Below are positions 51,278-60,572 of a stretch of 64,000 nt of DNA, one piece after another. Numbering within the stretch: the first letter of the stretch is position 1; each line of letters opens with the position of its first letter. The DNA comes from Leptolyngbya sp. PCC 7375 (GTDB taxonomy: Bacteria; Cyanobacteriota; Cyanobacteriia; Phormidesmidales; Phormidesmidaceae), in NCBI RefSeq assembly GCF_000316115.1, contig NZ_JH993797.1:5504486-5568485 (forward strand), read 5' to 3'. Under the pieces are notes generated by a model. That model did no database searches. It worked only from the letters and a program-made list of their open reading frames with translations, and was not told the origin of the DNA. Made by a program: the position numbers and the translations under genes.

Positions 51278-52372
51278 ATGTCAATCAAAAACTTAATTTT
51301 CTTCGGTCTACTTATATTTGTTCCTATTTCCGCAGCTGCCCATTTCCTTGGCTGGGGTGAACTGGCAGTTTTTGTCACAGCGGCAATCGCCATCCTTCCG
51401 TTAGCGGGCTGGATGGGCCAAGCTACTGAGGAAATCGCTGTGGTTGTGGGGCCTTCCCTGGGTGGTTTACTCAATGCCACCTTTGGGAATGCGACAGAAT
51501 TGATTATTGCCCTGATTGCACTCAACGCCGGGCTGATTAACGTCGTTAAATCTAGTATTACCGGCTCAATTATCGGTAACCTGCTGCTGGTGATGGGGCT
51601 ATCAATGCTGCTGGGAGGTATCAAGTTTAAGGAACAGGACTTCCAGCCAGTAATTGCCCGCATGAATGCATCGTCGATGAATTTAGCGGTAATCGCAATT
51701 TTATTGCCAACAGCAGTGGACTTCACGTCACCCTCCATCACTGAGCCAACGCTACAGCGTCTCTCTGTAGCCGTAGCTATTGTGTTGATTCTGGTTTATG
51801 GCCTCACGCTGCTGTTTTCCATGAAAACCCACGCCTATCTCTATGATGTGGGCACAGCGGAAGAGGAAGGAGCGGCAGAAGAACATCACGCAACGCCTAA
51901 CCTTCCGCTTTGGATTGGGGTGCTGTTGGCCGCCACCTTGGTAGTCGCGATAGAGTCCGAGTGGTTGGTAGGATCCCTAGAGGTTGCAACTAAACAGCTA
52001 GGCTTGTCCGAACTCTTTACAGGCGTCATTTTGCTGCCAATCATTGGTAACGCGGCAGAGCATGCTACTGCTGTGACTGTCGCTTTGAAAAATAAGATGG
52101 ATTTATCGCTGTCGGTGGCCGTGGGGTCCAGTATGCAGATCGCTCTATTTGTAGCTCCAGTGCTGGTCATTGCTGGATGGCTTATGGGTCAGCCGATGGA
52201 TCTGGACTTTAATAATTTCCAACTGATCGCCGTAGCTGTATCAATTTTGATTGCTAACTCTATTAGCAGCGATGGGAGTTCTAACTGGTTAGAGGGGACG
52301 CTGTTGCTGGCAACTTACACCATCATTGGTCTTGCGTTCTTTTTCCATCCCATGATTGAAGGGATTGGTTAA
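51278..52372 (+). CDS. Calcium/proton antiporter (Cax family)
   Basis: The 364-residue protein has ten or eleven hydrophobic helices and both cation-binding signatures: GGLLNATFGNATELIIALIAL (about 62-82) and ILLPIIGNAAEHATAVTVAL (about 250-270), the two alpha-repeats of Cax proteins (G-N-A-x-E). A cytoplasmic acidic/His loop (AEEEGAAEEHH, about 194-206) divides the halves. It exports Ca2+ in exchange for H+. In Synechocystis a Cax protein aids salt tolerance. Confidence 0.93.
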   Translation: MSIKNLIFFGLLIFVPISAAAHFLGWGELAVFVTAAIAILPLAGWMGQATEEIAVVVGPSLGGLLNATFGNATELIIALIALNAGLINVVKSSITGSIIGNLLLVMGLSMLLGGIKFKEQDFQPVIARMNASSMNLAVIAILLPTAVDFTSPSITEPTLQRLSVAVAIVLILVYGLTLLFSMKTHAYLYDVGTAEEEGAAEEHHATPNLPLWIGVLLAATLVVAIESEWLVGSLEVATKQLGLSELFTGVILLPIIGNAAEHATAVTVALKNKMDLSLSVAVGSSMQIALFVAPVLVIAGWLMGQPMDLDFNNFQLIAVAVSILIANSISSDGSSNWLEGTLLLATYTIIGLAFFFHPMIEGIG

Positions 52373-52406
52373 ATGGCTATTCATCGTATGGCCCGTTGGG
52401 GACCAT

Positions 52407-52450
52407 CCATCGTTGTAGAGACGTTCCATGGAACGTCTCTACAACGATGG
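52407..52450. repeat. Perfect 44-bp palindrome (GTAGAGACG type) overlapping a stop codon
   Basis: Each 22-bp arm (52407-52428 and 52429-52450) is an exact reverse complement of the other, centred on CCATGG, and includes GTAGAGACGTTCC. Strings of the GTAGAGACGT...ACGTCTCTAC type are abundant interspersed repeats in cyanobacteria. The alpha/beta hydrolase stop codon (52439-52441) and its last codons lie inside it, so the repeat has shaped the protein's end. It also separates two convergent genes and could terminate both. Confidence 0.92.
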
Positions 52451-53260
52451 GGTTAAAAATGATGTGATCAGATTAGAAATTTGATCACAATCCGTCCGAA
52501 TCAAATCATGATCGGCCTCGGGTAATACCTCAAATTTGGCACCCGGCACTCCATGACCGTAGGTTTCACAATGCCATAGGGGGATCGTCGTATCCTGGGC
52601 ACCAGCAATGACTAAGGTCGGCACAGCAATCTTATAAATGCCTTTTTCTACGGTATCAATGGCATCCTCCGGTCGTAGACGGTCAACGATAAAGGACTTA
52701 GCGACAGGCTGTTTGCCAAATTCGCGCCGAGCCATGGCTACCTGGTCATAGGTCTTTTGCTGCCCGAGAACTTTGGCAAGGGGTTTCAGACCAGTCAGCA
52801 CCCAATCCACCACGGGTGTTTCCCACAAAATCGGGCGCATATAATTGTAGCGACCGACAAAACTGTCATCGCGAATGCCAGCCGGAGCAATCAGAATAAG
52901 ATACTCCAGCAAGGATGCATTAGTGTCGGCCTGCTCAATCGCCAAGGCAGAACTGGTCCACCCCCCATAGGAATGGCCAATGAGGGTGACATGGGTGAGC
53001 TTTAAGGCAGCAATAAACTCACTCACAAACGCCGTTTGATGCCAAATGGTGTACTTAAGCTTGGGTTTAGAAGAACGGCCAAAGCCAAGTAGATCCAGCG
53101 CAATACAGCGATAGCGGTCAGCCAACCGCTCCATGAGCAAACGCCACAGGCTACTTTCTCCAAGAAAACCATGGAGAAATAGCAGCACCGGATTATCCTG
53201 GACACCATACTCTATGTAAGCTGCTTCATACTGACCGAGCTGAACCGTTGATTTTTGCAC
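52439..53260 (-). CDS. Alpha/beta-hydrolase
   Basis: The 273-residue protein starts with GTG. The catalytic triad can be placed: nucleophile Ser in LIGHSYGGW (about residues 91-99), Asp in VIAGAQDTTIPL (about 216-227) and His in PEADHDLIRTD (about 248-258). The oxyanion part is LFLHGFLGESSLW (about 27-39). Substrate unknown; the general fold covers esterases, lipases and haloalkane-type enzymes. The last three to four residues are encoded by a palindromic repeat. Confidence 0.9.
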   Translation of the reverse strand: MQKSTVQLGQYEAAYIEYGVQDNPVLLFLHGFLGESSLWRLLMERLADRYRCIALDLLGFGRSSKPKLKYTIWHQTAFVSEFIAALKLTHVTLIGHSYGGWTSSALAIEQADTNASLLEYLILIAPAGIRDDSFVGRYNYMRPILWETPVVDWVLTGLKPLAKVLGQQKTYDQVAMARREFGKQPVAKSFIVDRLRPEDAIDTVEKGIYKIAVPTLVIAGAQDTTIPLWHCETYGHGVPGAKFEVLPEADHDLIRTDCDQISNLITSFLTPSL

Positions 53261-53368
53261 CCGTTATCCCCTGTGGCTATCGTTTTCATCTTCTAAGATC
53301 GGAACACGCTTTGGAGCTAATTTCAGAGGATTCTAATTTGCTCCTGAGTTTTCTGAGAAGCCTAACAG

Positions 53369-54184
53369 ATGACTTATTGGTTTGCAGGCCATCTATATAA
53401 GGATGACCAGATAAAGATTGCGGTTAGCGATCCGGCTTTGGCGTATGGAGCCAGTGTATTTACGACGATGCGGATTTATGAGAATAGCTTGACGCATCCG
53501 TTGACAGCATGGGATTGGCATTGCGATCGCATCTCCCAATCCCTCCATTTCTTTACCTGGCCCCAACCAGACTGGCAACGCACCACTACAGGCTGTCAAG
53601 CATTGCTCACAGACTATCCAGTGCTAAGACTGACTATTCTTGCCGATGGCCGTGAACTGATCACAGGTCGCCACCTCCCGCTCAATCTAGAACAGCAACA
53701 GCAAGAAGGAGTAACAACCTGGATTGCCGCAGATCCTAAATATCAGCGCAGTTTGCCAGGACACAAAGTCAGTAATTATCTACCTTGCTGGTTGGCGATG
53801 CAAGCCGCCAAGACCCATGGAGCTCGCGATGCCATTTTGATTACACCCACTGGAGAATGGCTGGAAACCAGCACAGGGAACTTATGGGGATACAGCAATG
53901 GCAAATGGTACACGCCGCCCCTGAACTCCGGCCTATTGCCAGGCATTAGCCGAGCCCGATTGATTAAAGCTTTAAAGAATCAGGTCGTTTCCAACATCCC
54001 TTGGACCGGAAATAGAGTGAACCAGTTTGAATGTTTAGCCTACAGCAATTGTGTGGTAGAGCTTTTACCGATCCACACAGTTCTGTCTGGGAATATTAAA
54101 CTAAACTATAGTTCTACCCACGAAGGTCTAACAGCCCTCAAACAAATGTTTTACAGGCCTTCGATGTGCGAGCACAACTGCTGA
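53369..54184 (+). CDS. Class IV PLP aminotransferase (aminodeoxychorismate lyase-like)
   Basis: The 271-residue protein is fold-type IV: VSDPALAYGASVFTTMRIYEN (about 20-40; the D-x-x-x-x-Y-G-x-x-x-F pattern), the PLP lysine in GHKVSNYLPCWLAMQAA (about 131-147), WLETSTGNLWGYSNG (about 166-180; Glu that binds the pyridine nitrogen) and GLLPGISRARLI. It could act as PabC (4-amino-4-deoxychorismate to p-aminobenzoate, for folate), as D-amino-acid or branched-chain aminotransferase. No pabA or pabB is near, so the PabC call is likely but not certain. Confidence 0.85.
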   Translation: MTYWFAGHLYKDDQIKIAVSDPALAYGASVFTTMRIYENSLTHPLTAWDWHCDRISQSLHFFTWPQPDWQRTTTGCQALLTDYPVLRLTILADGRELITGRHLPLNLEQQQQEGVTTWIAADPKYQRSLPGHKVSNYLPCWLAMQAAKTHGARDAILITPTGEWLETSTGNLWGYSNGKWYTPPLNSGLLPGISRARLIKALKNQVVSNIPWTGNRVNQFECLAYSNCVVELLPIHTVLSGNIKLNYSSTHEGLTALKQMFYRPSMCEHNC

Positions 54185-54302
54185 GCGGAGTAGGCTATGC
54201 AGAATCCTGAAATGCGTTAACATAAGTTAATAAATCTCAGATCAGCATAGGCAAGCTCGCTGAAACCGCTGACAATTAAAAACTTTAGGAGGCTTACTCC
54301 CT

Positions 54303-56147
54303 GTGAATAAGCGCTGGAGAAACGCAGGACTCTACGTGTTATTGGTAGTTGTCGTCATCGCACTAGCTACCGCATTTTTTGAACAACCTCGTATTGAAAC
54401 CGATGCATGGCGCTACAGCCGTTTTATCAACCAAGTTGAGAGCGGTGCCATTGAGAAAGTTTACATTAGCGCCGATCGAACCCAGGCTCGTTTCCCTGAT
54501 CCAACGGGTGAAGAGCGTCGGATTGTGGTTAACTTGCCCAGCGACCCTGGTCTTGTTGATATCCTCACTGAGAACTCTGTGGATATTGAAGTTCAGCGTC
54601 AAGCTGAGGAAAATCGGTTGCTGCAAGTACTCAGCACATTACTTATCCCCATCTTGCTGCTCGTAGTGCTGTTCTTTGTACTACGACGTGCTCAAAATGG
54701 CCCTGGTAGCCAAGCGATGAACTTTGGTAAATCGAAGGCTCGCGTACAGATGGAGCCTCAGACCCAAGTCACCTTTGGTGATGTGGCTGGTATCGACCAG
54801 GCCAAACTTGAACTAACTGAGGTGGTTGATTTCTTAAAGAATGCTGACCGCTTTACGGCGGTTGGTGCCAAGATTCCCAAGGGCGTATTGCTAGTGGGTC
54901 CTCCTGGTACAGGTAAGACACTGCTGGCTAAGGCCGTTGCTGGAGAAGCTGGTGTACCGTTCTTCTCTATCTCTGGTTCTGAGTTTGTAGAGATGTTTGT
55001 GGGTGTGGGTGCTTCCCGTGTTCGCGATCTGTTTGAGCAAGCTAAGACCAACGCTCCTTGTATCGTATTTATTGACGAGATTGACGCGGTTGGTCGTCAG
55101 CGTGGTGCTGGCCTCGGCGGTGGTAATGACGAGCGCGAGCAAACCCTAAACCAGCTACTCACCGAGATGGATGGTTTTGAGGGCAACACTGGCATCATCA
55201 TCATTGCGGCTACTAACCGTCCTGATGTATTGGATGCGGCTCTATTACGTCCTGGTCGTTTTGACCGTCAGGTAGTGGTTGACCGTCCTGATTACTCCGG
55301 TCGTTTAGAAATCCTGAAGGTTCACTCCCGTGGGAAGACCTTTAGCAAGGACGTTGATCTGGAAAAGATTGCCCGTCGCACACCTGGGTTTACCGGTGCT
55401 GATCTGTCTAACTTGCTAAACGAAGCCGCTATTTTGGCAGCTCGCCGCAATCTGACCGAAATCTCCATGGATGAAGTTAACGATGCGATTGATCGCGTCT
55501 TGGCCGGTCCTGAGAAGAAAGATCGGGTAATGAGCGAGAAGCGCAAGTCCCTAGTTGCTTACCACGAAGCAGGTCATGCCCTGGTGGGTGCCCTGATGCC
55601 AGACTATGACCCCGTGCAAAAGATCAGCATTATTCCCCGTGGTCAAGCCGGTGGTTTGACTTGGTTTACTCCGAGTGAAGAGCGTCTAGAGTCCGGTCTA
55701 TACTCCCGTTCTTATCTGAAAAACCAGATGGCTGTGGCCCTGGGTGGTCGTCTCGCTGAGGAAATTGTCTTTGGCGATGAAGAAGTTACGACCGGTGCTT
55801 CTAATGACCTACAGCAGGTAGCTCGCGTGGCTCGTCAGATGGTGACTCGCTTTGGTATGAGCGAAAAACTAGGCCCAGTTGCCCTAGGTCGCCAACAAGG
55901 TAATCCTTTCTTAGGGCGTGACATTGCCACTGAGCGCGATTTCTCTGAGGAAACAGCTGCTGTGATTGATGCGGAAGTTCGTAGTCTTGTAGACGTTGCC
56001 TACAGCCGCGCTAAGCAAGTTCTGGTTGAGAACCGCAAGGTTCTTGATCAGCTAGCTGACATGCTAGTAGACAAGGAAACAGTGGATTCTGACGAACTAC
56101 AGAGACTGCTGATTGACAACAATGTCAGCATGGCAAGCATTGCCTAA
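54303..56147 (+). CDS. ftsH: ATP-dependent zinc metalloprotease FtsH
   Basis: The 614-residue protein starts with GTG preceded by TTTAGGAGGC. Two N-terminal membrane helices (about 8-25 and 106-128) flank a lumenal domain. The AAA domain has Walker A GPPGTGKT (199-206), Walker B VFIDEIDA (255-262), and the second region of homology ATNRPDVLDAALLRPGRFDRQ. The M41 protease site is HEAGH (421-425), with Asp in the downstream region. FtsH degrades damaged PSII D1 and membrane proteins. Cyanobacteria have four; this one is a standard full-length copy. Confidence 0.97.
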   Translation: MNKRWRNAGLYVLLVVVVIALATAFFEQPRIETDAWRYSRFINQVESGAIEKVYISADRTQARFPDPTGEERRIVVNLPSDPGLVDILTENSVDIEVQRQAEENRLLQVLSTLLIPILLLVVLFFVLRRAQNGPGSQAMNFGKSKARVQMEPQTQVTFGDVAGIDQAKLELTEVVDFLKNADRFTAVGAKIPKGVLLVGPPGTGKTLLAKAVAGEAGVPFFSISGSEFVEMFVGVGASRVRDLFEQAKTNAPCIVFIDEIDAVGRQRGAGLGGGNDEREQTLNQLLTEMDGFEGNTGIIIIAATNRPDVLDAALLRPGRFDRQVVVDRPDYSGRLEILKVHSRGKTFSKDVDLEKIARRTPGFTGADLSNLLNEAAILAARRNLTEISMDEVNDAIDRVLAGPEKKDRVMSEKRKSLVAYHEAGHALVGALMPDYDPVQKISIIPRGQAGGLTWFTPSEERLESGLYSRSYLKNQMAVALGGRLAEEIVFGDEEVTTGASNDLQQVARVARQMVTRFGMSEKLGPVALGRQQGNPFLGRDIATERDFSEETAAVIDAEVRSLVDVAYSRAKQVLVENRKVLDQLADMLVDKETVDSDELQRLLIDNNVSMASIA

Positions 56148-56206
56148 AGGTCTAGTAGATTTTTAGCTAGCGTTTCTTAGTCTTACTCCTGAAGAGTTTG
56201 ATAGTT

Positions 56207-56237
56207 AAAAGCCGTAGGGTTTCCCTGCGGCTTTTTG
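56207..56237 (+). terminator. Rho-independent terminator of ftsH
   Basis: AAAAGCCGTAGGG pairs with CCCTGCGGCTTTT (one G-U pair) around a short loop and ends in TTTTT, about 60 bp after the ftsH stop. Confidence 0.88.
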
Positions 56238-56402
56238 TTGTGTTAGAGAGGATTTCATGTTTGTTACATACCGTGTTGAATCGTTAGCAGTACTTAGAAA
56301 AGCGACAATTTCCGTATTGCAAATTGATCTAAAAGCCTAAGAGGTACAAACAGGCATGATTGGCGCTTGCAAAATAGGCTTAACACTAAGCCCCCTCAGG
56401 TT

Positions 56403-57146
56403 ATGACCGCATTAAATTCAGCCCCACCTCGTGTGCAACCTCTCGTTGAATATCAGCAGCGTTGGCTGCAGACACTCCAAACCCATCGTGCCATTGCTGT
56501 TATTAGGGCTGAGACAGTTGAAAGTGGACTCAATATGGCAATGGCTGCTGCTGAAGGAGGCATCCATCTACTCGAAGTTACTTGGAATAGCTATCAGCCT
56601 GTGGCGTTGCTCCAGGCCATTCAAAAGGCGTTACCCCACTGCACCGTAGGGGTGGGGACAATTTTGACAGAAGAGGATTTGCGGGTTGCGATCGCAACTG
56701 GCGCACAATTCTGCTTTAGCCCCCATACATCCATAGCCTTGCTTAGCCATGGCCGTACGGTACATATCCCTACCGTGGCAGGAGCCATGACCCCAACTGA
56801 AATTTTAACAGCTTGGGAATTAGGGGCCACAAGTGTCAAAGTGTTTCCCATCAAAGCCTTGGGGGAAGCCACATATCTGGAATGTATACAAGGCCCCCTC
56901 GGACATATTCCATTGATTCCGTCTGGGGGCGTGACTCCAGAGAATGCCACTGACCTCTTATCAGCTGGTGCAACAGCAGTGGGAATTTCCAGTGGATTAT
57001 TTAGGGAGAACCATGTGCGGCATCAAGACTGGAAAGCGATCCAACATCAAGCTACTCAACTCGTAGAAGCCATTGGCACACTGTCGCTAACTACCGAGTT
57101 TAAAGGCCTCAACAAAAAGACCATAAACCATGCCCAGCTTAAATGA
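56403..57146 (+). CDS. eda: KDPG/KHG aldolase
   Basis: The ATG at 56403 (247 residues) gives the likely product; TTG 56367 is in frame but unlikely. It has the class I aldolase pattern: RAIAVIRAETVESGLNMAMAAAEGGIHLLEVTWNS (with Glu), CTVGVGTILTEEDL, HIPTVAGAMTPTEILTAWELGATSVKVFPIKALG (Schiff-base Lys in VKVFPIK) and HIPLIPSGGVTPENATDLL. KDPG aldolase is the last Entner-Doudoroff enzyme; it also serves proline and keto-hydroxyglutarate metabolism. No edd gene is in the window. Its end overlaps the convergent ycf20 gene by 60 bp. Confidence 0.88.
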   Translation: MTALNSAPPRVQPLVEYQQRWLQTLQTHRAIAVIRAETVESGLNMAMAAAEGGIHLLEVTWNSYQPVALLQAIQKALPHCTVGVGTILTEEDLRVAIATGAQFCFSPHTSIALLSHGRTVHIPTVAGAMTPTEILTAWELGATSVKVFPIKALGEATYLECIQGPLGHIPLIPSGGVTPENATDLLSAGATAVGISSGLFRENHVRHQDWKAIQHQATQLVEAIGTLSLTTEFKGLNKKTINHAQLK

Positions 57147-57419
57147 ATTAAGTAGTTCAGGGAGGATCGTCCGCTGACCATTGGAGCGAGATCGATGATA
57201 TAGCCAGCTAATGAATTCCACCATGGCTACCAAAATGGCAGAAATCAAAATATCAATCTCTGCCGTTTGCCCCGCTGTCGCAGAAATAGCTGTCGCGAAA
57301 AAATTACCAAACAGCAGGCTAATGACAGCTAATGAAATGCGCCGCCAGGGATTAAACACCCATTGACTAAAGCGCTGACCTGCTTGATCTACTAATGTAC
57401 TTAATCGCGTTCGTTGCAT
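57087..57419 (-). CDS. Ycf20 family (DUF565) membrane protein
   Basis: The 110-residue protein has N-terminal MQRTRLSTLVDQ, the conserved NPWRRISLAVISLLFGNFFA (about 23-42), GQTAEIDILISAILVAMVEFISW (about 50-72) and a closing LNSFKLGMVYGLFVEAFKLGS. These are hallmarks of Ycf20/DUF565, which occurs in cyanobacteria and plastids. Arabidopsis and Chlamydomonas Ycf20 proteins are linked to thermal dissipation of excess light. Three hydrophobic helices are predicted. The stop overlaps eda by 60 bp; 3 bp separate it from the RDD/pentapeptide gene upstream. Confidence 0.88.
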   Translation of the reverse strand: MQRTRLSTLVDQAGQRFSQWVFNPWRRISLAVISLLFGNFFATAISATAGQTAEIDILISAILVAMVEFISWLYHRSRSNGQRTILPELLNSFKLGMVYGLFVEAFKLGS

Positions 57420-57422
57420 TGA

Positions 57423-59732
57423 CTACTCAGCAGCATCCATCAGCTTCTGACAGGACGGATGAATTCCTCCTTGCACACAAATGTAGTTTAACTGGCGCAC
57501 ATCAATGTTACGCACACGGCTAAAGTTAACTCCCTGTAGAGAGTTAGCCGTATTTAACTGAGCATTAGGCGTAATAAAACTACCTGTCACTCTAGTGCCA
57601 TCATCAAAGATAGCTCCCGCTAAATCAGCATCCGCCAAATTTACACCCGTTAACCTGGCTTGTCTAAGATCGGCATCACGCAAATTAGCCTGGCGTAAAT
57701 CAGCCCGTTCAAAATTTACACCATCTAGTTGGGCACCGTGAAAGTCAGCACTAACCAAATTAGCCTGCTCAAAATTAGCCCCAATTAAATTGGCACCCAC
57801 CCAGTCTGATTGGGGCAGTATTGCCTTGGTCCAACTGCTGTGGGCCGCTTCAAGACGATTAAGTCTTGCTCGACTGAAATCTGCACCATCCAACTTACCC
57901 TGGGTCATATCAGCACCCACTAAATTGCTTCCCTGCCATTGACTGTCAGGCGCATTCACATGCATCAGTTGGGCATTGGTTAATTGGGCACCTTCTAAAT
58001 TGCCGTAAGCTAAATTGACATCTCTCAGATCAGCTCGCCTGAAATTGGCACTACTCAATTGAGCACCTTGCAAATTAGCATGCTCTAGCCGAGCACCGCT
58101 CAGATTGATACCGCTTAAGTCGCTGATGATGTCATCGTAAGAATCAGCTTTACCATCAGGCCCTTCATCAAAGAAACTGGCTCTAGCTAAGTTTGCCTGG
58201 CTTAAATTTGCATTCTGCCAACTGGTACCTGCTGCTAACAGCCCAGGTTGAATCAGGCGAAACGAGCGCTCTGAATCATGATATTTTCCCAAGTTAACCC
58301 GGTCTAAACGAATACCATCTAACTCATCGCTGTGCACAGTGAGTATTTTTGCGATCGCACCCTGCACCATATGACGCTGCTCCAATCGCAGCGACCGAGT
58401 CTCAGTGTCCAGTGACTGCTGGAGATCATTTTCCAGCACACGTCCCAGAGACAGCAAAGGAGGCAAACTCTCTAGACCTTGACTGATCAAGGCCTGCTGA
58501 ACCGTCGCCAATGTTTTTGGCCGTGAGGTTTGACTCAATAGATCCGTTAAGTATTGAGCAGTACGGGGGTCATCTACCTGAGCCAACATTAAGATAGCCG
58601 CATCATAATCTGCACCTTCCGCTTGCGTTTTGTCCATCAGAGCCTGAGCTGTCTGTAAAAACGCGTCACTCTCAACCTGAATCTGGGATGATTGCCCAAC
58701 ACGACCAACGCTAAATCCAGCTAAACACGCCAGCACCATGCCACTTGACCACAGCCACCATGCCTTACCTGATAACAATTGACCTGGCGGCAGCAGAACT
58801 AAGCTACCGCCACTCTGCTCAGAACGAGGGGGCAAAACCAGCGATGTTAAATCACCTGCATCCTCGGTCAGCCACCATTCATCATCATTCGCAGTCTCCC
58901 CATAAAGCTGAATCGCACTGTTGACCATGCCATGGCCTACGATGCCGTTATTTTCAATGCCATTGCTTTCCGAAGATGAGGTGTAATCACCCATGGGCAA
59001 TGAATAGAGCAATGATTCACCAGAAATCGGTAAATACCCAGCATGGGACTTTGTGACTCGGGTCTTAGCGATACGATCATGCCACGCCCGCTTATCAAGA
59101 GCTAAGGTTGTTCCACCTTCAGCCATGGCTAACAGGATAACGACTAGTGGCGTCCAGGGTGCCGCTGCCCCCCCTGTTAACAGGGTGCCACCACCAACAA
59201 TCACCATTGGCAGCCCCCAACGCACCAGCTCACGTGCACCCACCTGTAGCAACGTGAGCGATCCACCCGTTATGGAAATTACCTGAATCCCCAACCATTG
59301 CTTAGGCCATGTGCGCCCAGTGAGACGTAGCTGCACCAACTGTCCCCCAGCCACAATGACAGGGGCAATCAACGCAACAGTCCACAAAATATTTGTTAGC
59401 CGAGGTACCGTTCGATGCAGTCGGTGTGGTGGTATTTGAGCAATCCAGGCCCATCCCTGCTGAGCATGTTTGACCAAAAGATTCAGCTCAACTCGAGAAG
59501 CGCCTGAGTCAGCAGCAGGCGGCACAAAAGATTCTTTAACACGGCCTTCGATAGGAAGCATGTTGCTAGCCATCAGGACATAATGCCCTGCACCCCAAGG
59601 CACTAAGGCACTCATGGCTACTAAGCTCACCTCTAGACTCCAAGCCACTAAGCGCCTGCCGACCAATGTCGCTGACCGCAGTTTTGGGACAAGCACAATT
59701 GAGTTCTGAGCCTTCATGGTTTGCTGAGTCAT
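57423..59732 (-). CDS. RDD-domain membrane protein fused to pentapeptide repeats
   Basis: The protein has 769 residues. The N-terminal part (about 20-230) is an RDD module with membrane helices: LRSATLVGRRLVAWSLEVSLVAMSALVPWG, VALIAPVIVAGGQLVQLRLTGRTWPKQWLGIQV, PLVVILLAMAEGG and the closing LDKRAWHDRIAKTRV. A linker holds one extra helix (about 328-345). The last 270 residues (about 500-745) are pentapeptide repeats (NLSQANLARA, RADLRDVN and so on). RDD proteins are mostly transporters or unknown, and fusions to beta-helix repeats are uncommon. It is probably co-transcribed with the Ycf20 gene (3-bp gap). Confidence 0.82.
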   Translation of the reverse strand: MTQQTMKAQNSIVLVPKLRSATLVGRRLVAWSLEVSLVAMSALVPWGAGHYVLMASNMLPIEGRVKESFVPPAADSGASRVELNLLVKHAQQGWAWIAQIPPHRLHRTVPRLTNILWTVALIAPVIVAGGQLVQLRLTGRTWPKQWLGIQVISITGGSLTLLQVGARELVRWGLPMVIVGGGTLLTGGAAAPWTPLVVILLAMAEGGTTLALDKRAWHDRIAKTRVTKSHAGYLPISGESLLYSLPMGDYTSSSESNGIENNGIVGHGMVNSAIQLYGETANDDEWWLTEDAGDLTSLVLPPRSEQSGGSLVLLPPGQLLSGKAWWLWSSGMVLACLAGFSVGRVGQSSQIQVESDAFLQTAQALMDKTQAEGADYDAAILMLAQVDDPRTAQYLTDLLSQTSRPKTLATVQQALISQGLESLPPLLSLGRVLENDLQQSLDTETRSLRLEQRHMVQGAIAKILTVHSDELDGIRLDRVNLGKYHDSERSFRLIQPGLLAAGTSWQNANLSQANLARASFFDEGPDGKADSYDDIISDLSGINLSGARLEHANLQGAQLSSANFRRADLRDVNLAYGNLEGAQLTNAQLMHVNAPDSQWQGSNLVGADMTQGKLDGADFSRARLNRLEAAHSSWTKAILPQSDWVGANLIGANFEQANLVSADFHGAQLDGVNFERADLRQANLRDADLRQARLTGVNLADADLAGAIFDDGTRVTGSFITPNAQLNTANSLQGVNFSRVRNIDVRQLNYICVQGGIHPSCQKLMDAAE

Positions 59733-60006
59733 CTAGCAATCTGGATGTATCTAATACTCTGAGGTGGGCGTTTTAAGCCAATTACGCCAGACTTAGCAAC
59801 TGTCACCATTGAATGAATGGTATGACTTAGATAATACAAGCCATACAACAATTCCACTTTGTTAACTGTTGGCAAACTGGCACATATGCAATAACGTTAG
59901 CTATATCTCACCACTAGTATTGAGATATACATTCCTCAGGAGTGTGATTCAGTTAAAGACCTAGTGTTCTCGTAAGGCTACCCCATAAGTTGCCGAGGTG
60001 CTATCG

Positions 60007-60405
60007 ATGAAAAATATTGCCACAAAAAACATCGCTTCTTTGCTCATTGCTGCCACTGTGGTTGCTGCACCCACCGCTGCTGTTTATGGTCAATCAGCAA
60101 CGGAAATCACCGGCACTAGCGGTGGTAACCAATCATCCACAGATTGCGGCTTTATACCCGCTCAACCTGATCATTCTTTCAACATCACCGAGTCAGCTGC
60201 TTCAGTATCCATTGAAGTATCTGGTGACAATGATTACACACTGCTCATGGTGGGTCCCGACGACTCACGGGAGTGCATCCTAGCCCACGATTTTGATGGC
60301 GGTGCAATCAAATCTCGCGGACTATATAAGACAGGTAATTACCGTCTGTATGTCGGCGATCTCGATGGTAATGGTGCTCCGTTTACGATGACCGTCCAGC
60401 GATAA
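60007..60405 (+). CDS. Small secreted protein of unknown function
   Basis: The ATG at 60007 (132 residues) follows GAGG at 59994-59997. A signal peptide (about 1-28, ending AVYGQ) is followed by a compact beta-rich domain (about 45-132) with two cysteines (C47, C89), which could form a disulfide. The C-terminal part has a YRLYVGDLDGNGAPFTMTVQ pattern, similar to pre-peptidase C-terminal (PPC)-like domains of bacteria. A strong hairpin follows at 60438-60473. Confidence 0.65.
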   Translation: MKNIATKNIASLLIAATVVAAPTAAVYGQSATEITGTSGGNQSSTDCGFIPAQPDHSFNITESAASVSIEVSGDNDYTLLMVGPDDSRECILAHDFDGGAIKSRGLYKTGNYRLYVGDLDGNGAPFTMTVQR

Positions 60406-60437
60406 CCGCCCATCGTCGCAAATATTATATCGATGAC

Positions 60438-60473
60438 AATGGCCCGCTGATAGATTTCCATCAGCGGGCCATT
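60438..60473 (+). terminator. Strong hairpin after the secreted protein gene
   Basis: A perfect 14-bp GC-rich stem (60438-60451 with 60460-60473) has an 8-nt loop. It lacks a clear T-run, so its function as a terminator is probable but not certain. Confidence 0.6.
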
Positions 60474-60526
60474 ACGTGTTTGGCTGGAGGTCCTAGACAT
60501 TTATTAGCAATCGACAAGACCAAAGC

Positions 60527-60553
60527 ATAACGCTGTCATATCTATAGCGTTAT
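60527..60553. terminator. Inverted repeat downstream of the minus-strand zinc-ribbon gene
   Basis: ATAACGCT (60527-60534) pairs with AGCGTTAT (60546-60553). It overlaps a TATCTATAG direct repeat. It may end transcription of the minus-strand gene at 60573-61010. Confidence 0.4.
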
Positions 60554-60572
60554 ATCTATAGTCAGGTATTAC

